From Planctomycetota bacterium (GTDB lineage Bacteria > Planctomycetota > UBA1135 > GCA-002686595): a stretch of DNA of 64,000 nt. The first letter of the stretch is position 1, and each line of letters begins with the position of its first letter. The notes under the pieces were generated by a model. That model saw only the letters and a program-made list of their open reading frames with translations, was not told the DNA's origin and made no database searches. Shown one piece after another: positions 63,120 through 64,000 of this stretch. The stretch spans positions 124,001 through 188,000 of the forward strand of contig JAJDEU010000056.1 in the NCBI GenBank assembly GCA_029259635.1, read 5' to 3'. Position numbers and translations under genes: made by a program.

Positions 63120-64000
63120 TTATCCTCGCAAGCGAGCAACTTCGAGAACCAGCGCGTCGAGCCAGCGCTCTCGATCACACTCGAGAACGCACTCCCTCAC
63201 GCGCTCGCGCTCTTCCGCGCTAGCCGGCGCAAACCCGGCCAAGCGCTCCTCGATCGCCGCGCGCAGCCGCTCGACATTCGACGGGTCTGCGAGCACCTCT
63301 CCGCTAGCTCGATCCCGTATCCAGCACGCCGCGCCCGCTCGATCCGTCGTAATCACCGGCGTGCCACTCGCCAGACATTCGAGAGTGACGAGCGACGAAC
63401 TATCTCGGAATGTCGGCAAGACACACAGGTCGGCGGCGGCCGACAGAGCGATGGGATCGCCGTTCGCGAGAAAGCTCGTCCGAGGCCTGAGGCCGCTCGA
63501 ATCCACGCGCTTTTCGATGGCGGCCGGTCGGCGAACTCCCGCGACGAGCAGGTGAAACTCTCGCGAGTGGAGCTCGGTCAGGGCGGACAACAGTTGTGGC
63601 AAGCCTTTCAAGCGCGGCTCGCGAGCACTGAACAGGATCAGGGGACGTTCACTCGGAACCCCGAGCCTCTGCCTGAGTTCCCCGCCTCTCCCGCCTTCTT
63701 CGAGACGCTCGCGCGGATGAAAGCGATCGAGATCGACTCCGTTGTGAATCGTCACGAGGCGATTCTCGCAGCCCGGATAGGCGAGCGCGAACTCCCGCCG
63801 AACCATCTCGGAGACACAGACGATGCGACGCGCGCCGGCTCCGGTGAACAGCTCACGCTCGAGCTCGAGAAATAATCGGTGCCGACCCCGCGGATTCGCT
63901 TCGGGCTTGCGCCGACGCGACTCTCGACGTGCGCGAAGAGAGGCCGCGTACGATCCGCCGTGTGGCCAGTAGAGATCGACTTCGGAGAGATGCCGAGTGC
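63120..64000 (-). CDS. GT4-family glycosyltransferase (WaaG-like), 5' end beyond window
   Basis: The frame is open to the right edge, so the N-terminus is missing. Hand translation of 63807-64000 gives VDLYWPHGGSYAASLRARRE and FLELERELFTGAGARRIVCVS, which match the HGG and lipid-acceptor region of WaaG-type LPS core transferases. The C-terminal part has IHNGVDLDRFHP, FSAREPRLKGLPQLL and the nucleotide-sugar loop SSSLVTLECLASGTPVITTD. It probably adds a hexose to a lipopolysaccharide core or related glycolipid. It lies 97 bases upstream of the SDR gene on the same strand. Confidence 0.88.
   Translation of the reverse strand, partial: TRHLSEVDLYWPHGGSYAASLRARRESRRRKPEANPRGRHRLFLELERELFTGAGARRIVCVSEMVRREFALAYPGCENRLVTIHNGVDLDRFHPRERLEEGGRGGELRQRLGVPSERPLILFSAREPRLKGLPQLLSALTELHSREFHLLVAGVRRPAAIEKRVDSSGLRPRTSFLANGDPIALSAAADLCVLPTFRDSSSLVTLECLASGTPVITTDRAGAACWIRDRASGEVLADPSNVERLRAAIEERLAGFAPASAEERERVRECVLECDRERWLDALVLEVARLRG

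Overview
The window is a chromosomal stretch of a moderately GC-rich Gram-negative bacterium. It contains about 42 protein genes and no rRNA, tRNA, CRISPR array, prophage or insertion sequence that I can recognise. The gene content points to a planctomycete-like organism. It has a Ser/Thr kinase fused to WD40 propellers, an ECF sigma factor with a membrane-anchored extracytoplasmic tail, FG-GAP/ASPIC and TPR lipoproteins, a DUF1570-like peptidase, M14 carboxypeptidases with Asp-rich inserts, and a secreted metzincin with a glycine-rich C-terminal module. This placement is inference from gene content only; no marker gene was searched.

Layout. 0-3.5 kb (minus): a metal-ion uptake operon (outer-membrane barrel, ZnuA-like binding protein, permease running off the left edge). 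3.9-4.5 kb: a stand-alone Smr protein, then a 160-nt element closed by a perfect 21-bp stem. 4.5-9.6 kb (plus): a methionine-cycle operon (ArsR-methyltransferase fusion, MetH, a second methyltransferase). 9.6-13.3 kb (minus): a LolD/FtsX-type ABC exporter and a DUF1570-like metallopeptidase. 13.6-16.4 kb (minus): a TPR plus CRTAC lipoprotein pair. 16.6-19.3 kb (minus): the sigma factor/CnaB-like fusion. 19.5-24.4 kb (plus): a patatin-like lipase and two tandem M14 proteins, the first with its catalytic residues lost. 24.5-31 kb: the WD40 kinase, a HupE/UreJ-like membrane protein and a sulfatase-superfamily lipoprotein, then YciB on the other strand. 31.5-33.4 kb: an M48 (Ste24-type) protease and an AhpD-like peroxidase gene whose in-frame TGA replaces the second catalytic cysteine and is followed by a SECIS-like hairpin. 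33.5-41 kb (minus): a GH78-type rhamnosidase, a binding-protein/TolC fusion and a hybrid histidine kinase. 41-46.5 kb: a beta-barrel, two zinc-ribbon membrane proteins, urocanate hydratase and a small ORF. 46.5-54.2 kb: a GAF/PAS hybrid kinase, an acyl-CoA desaturase, histidine ammonia-lyase and a CnaB-like secreted protein. 54.3-64 kb: acetyltransferases, an isocitrate/isopropylmalate dehydrogenase relative, a flippase and glycosyltransferases, the metzincin and an SDR.

How the genes work together. HutH and HutU are the first two steps of histidine degradation, but they are separated by unrelated genes. The ArsR-methyltransferase, MetH and the second methyltransferase form one compact transcription unit around S-adenosylmethionine metabolism. 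Several gene pairs are joined by one-base stop/start overlaps (TGATG, TAATG, TAGTG), which suggests translational coupling. The most striking single observation is the predicted selenocysteine codon at 33091-33093. The second is the long-stem structured element at 4190-4349.
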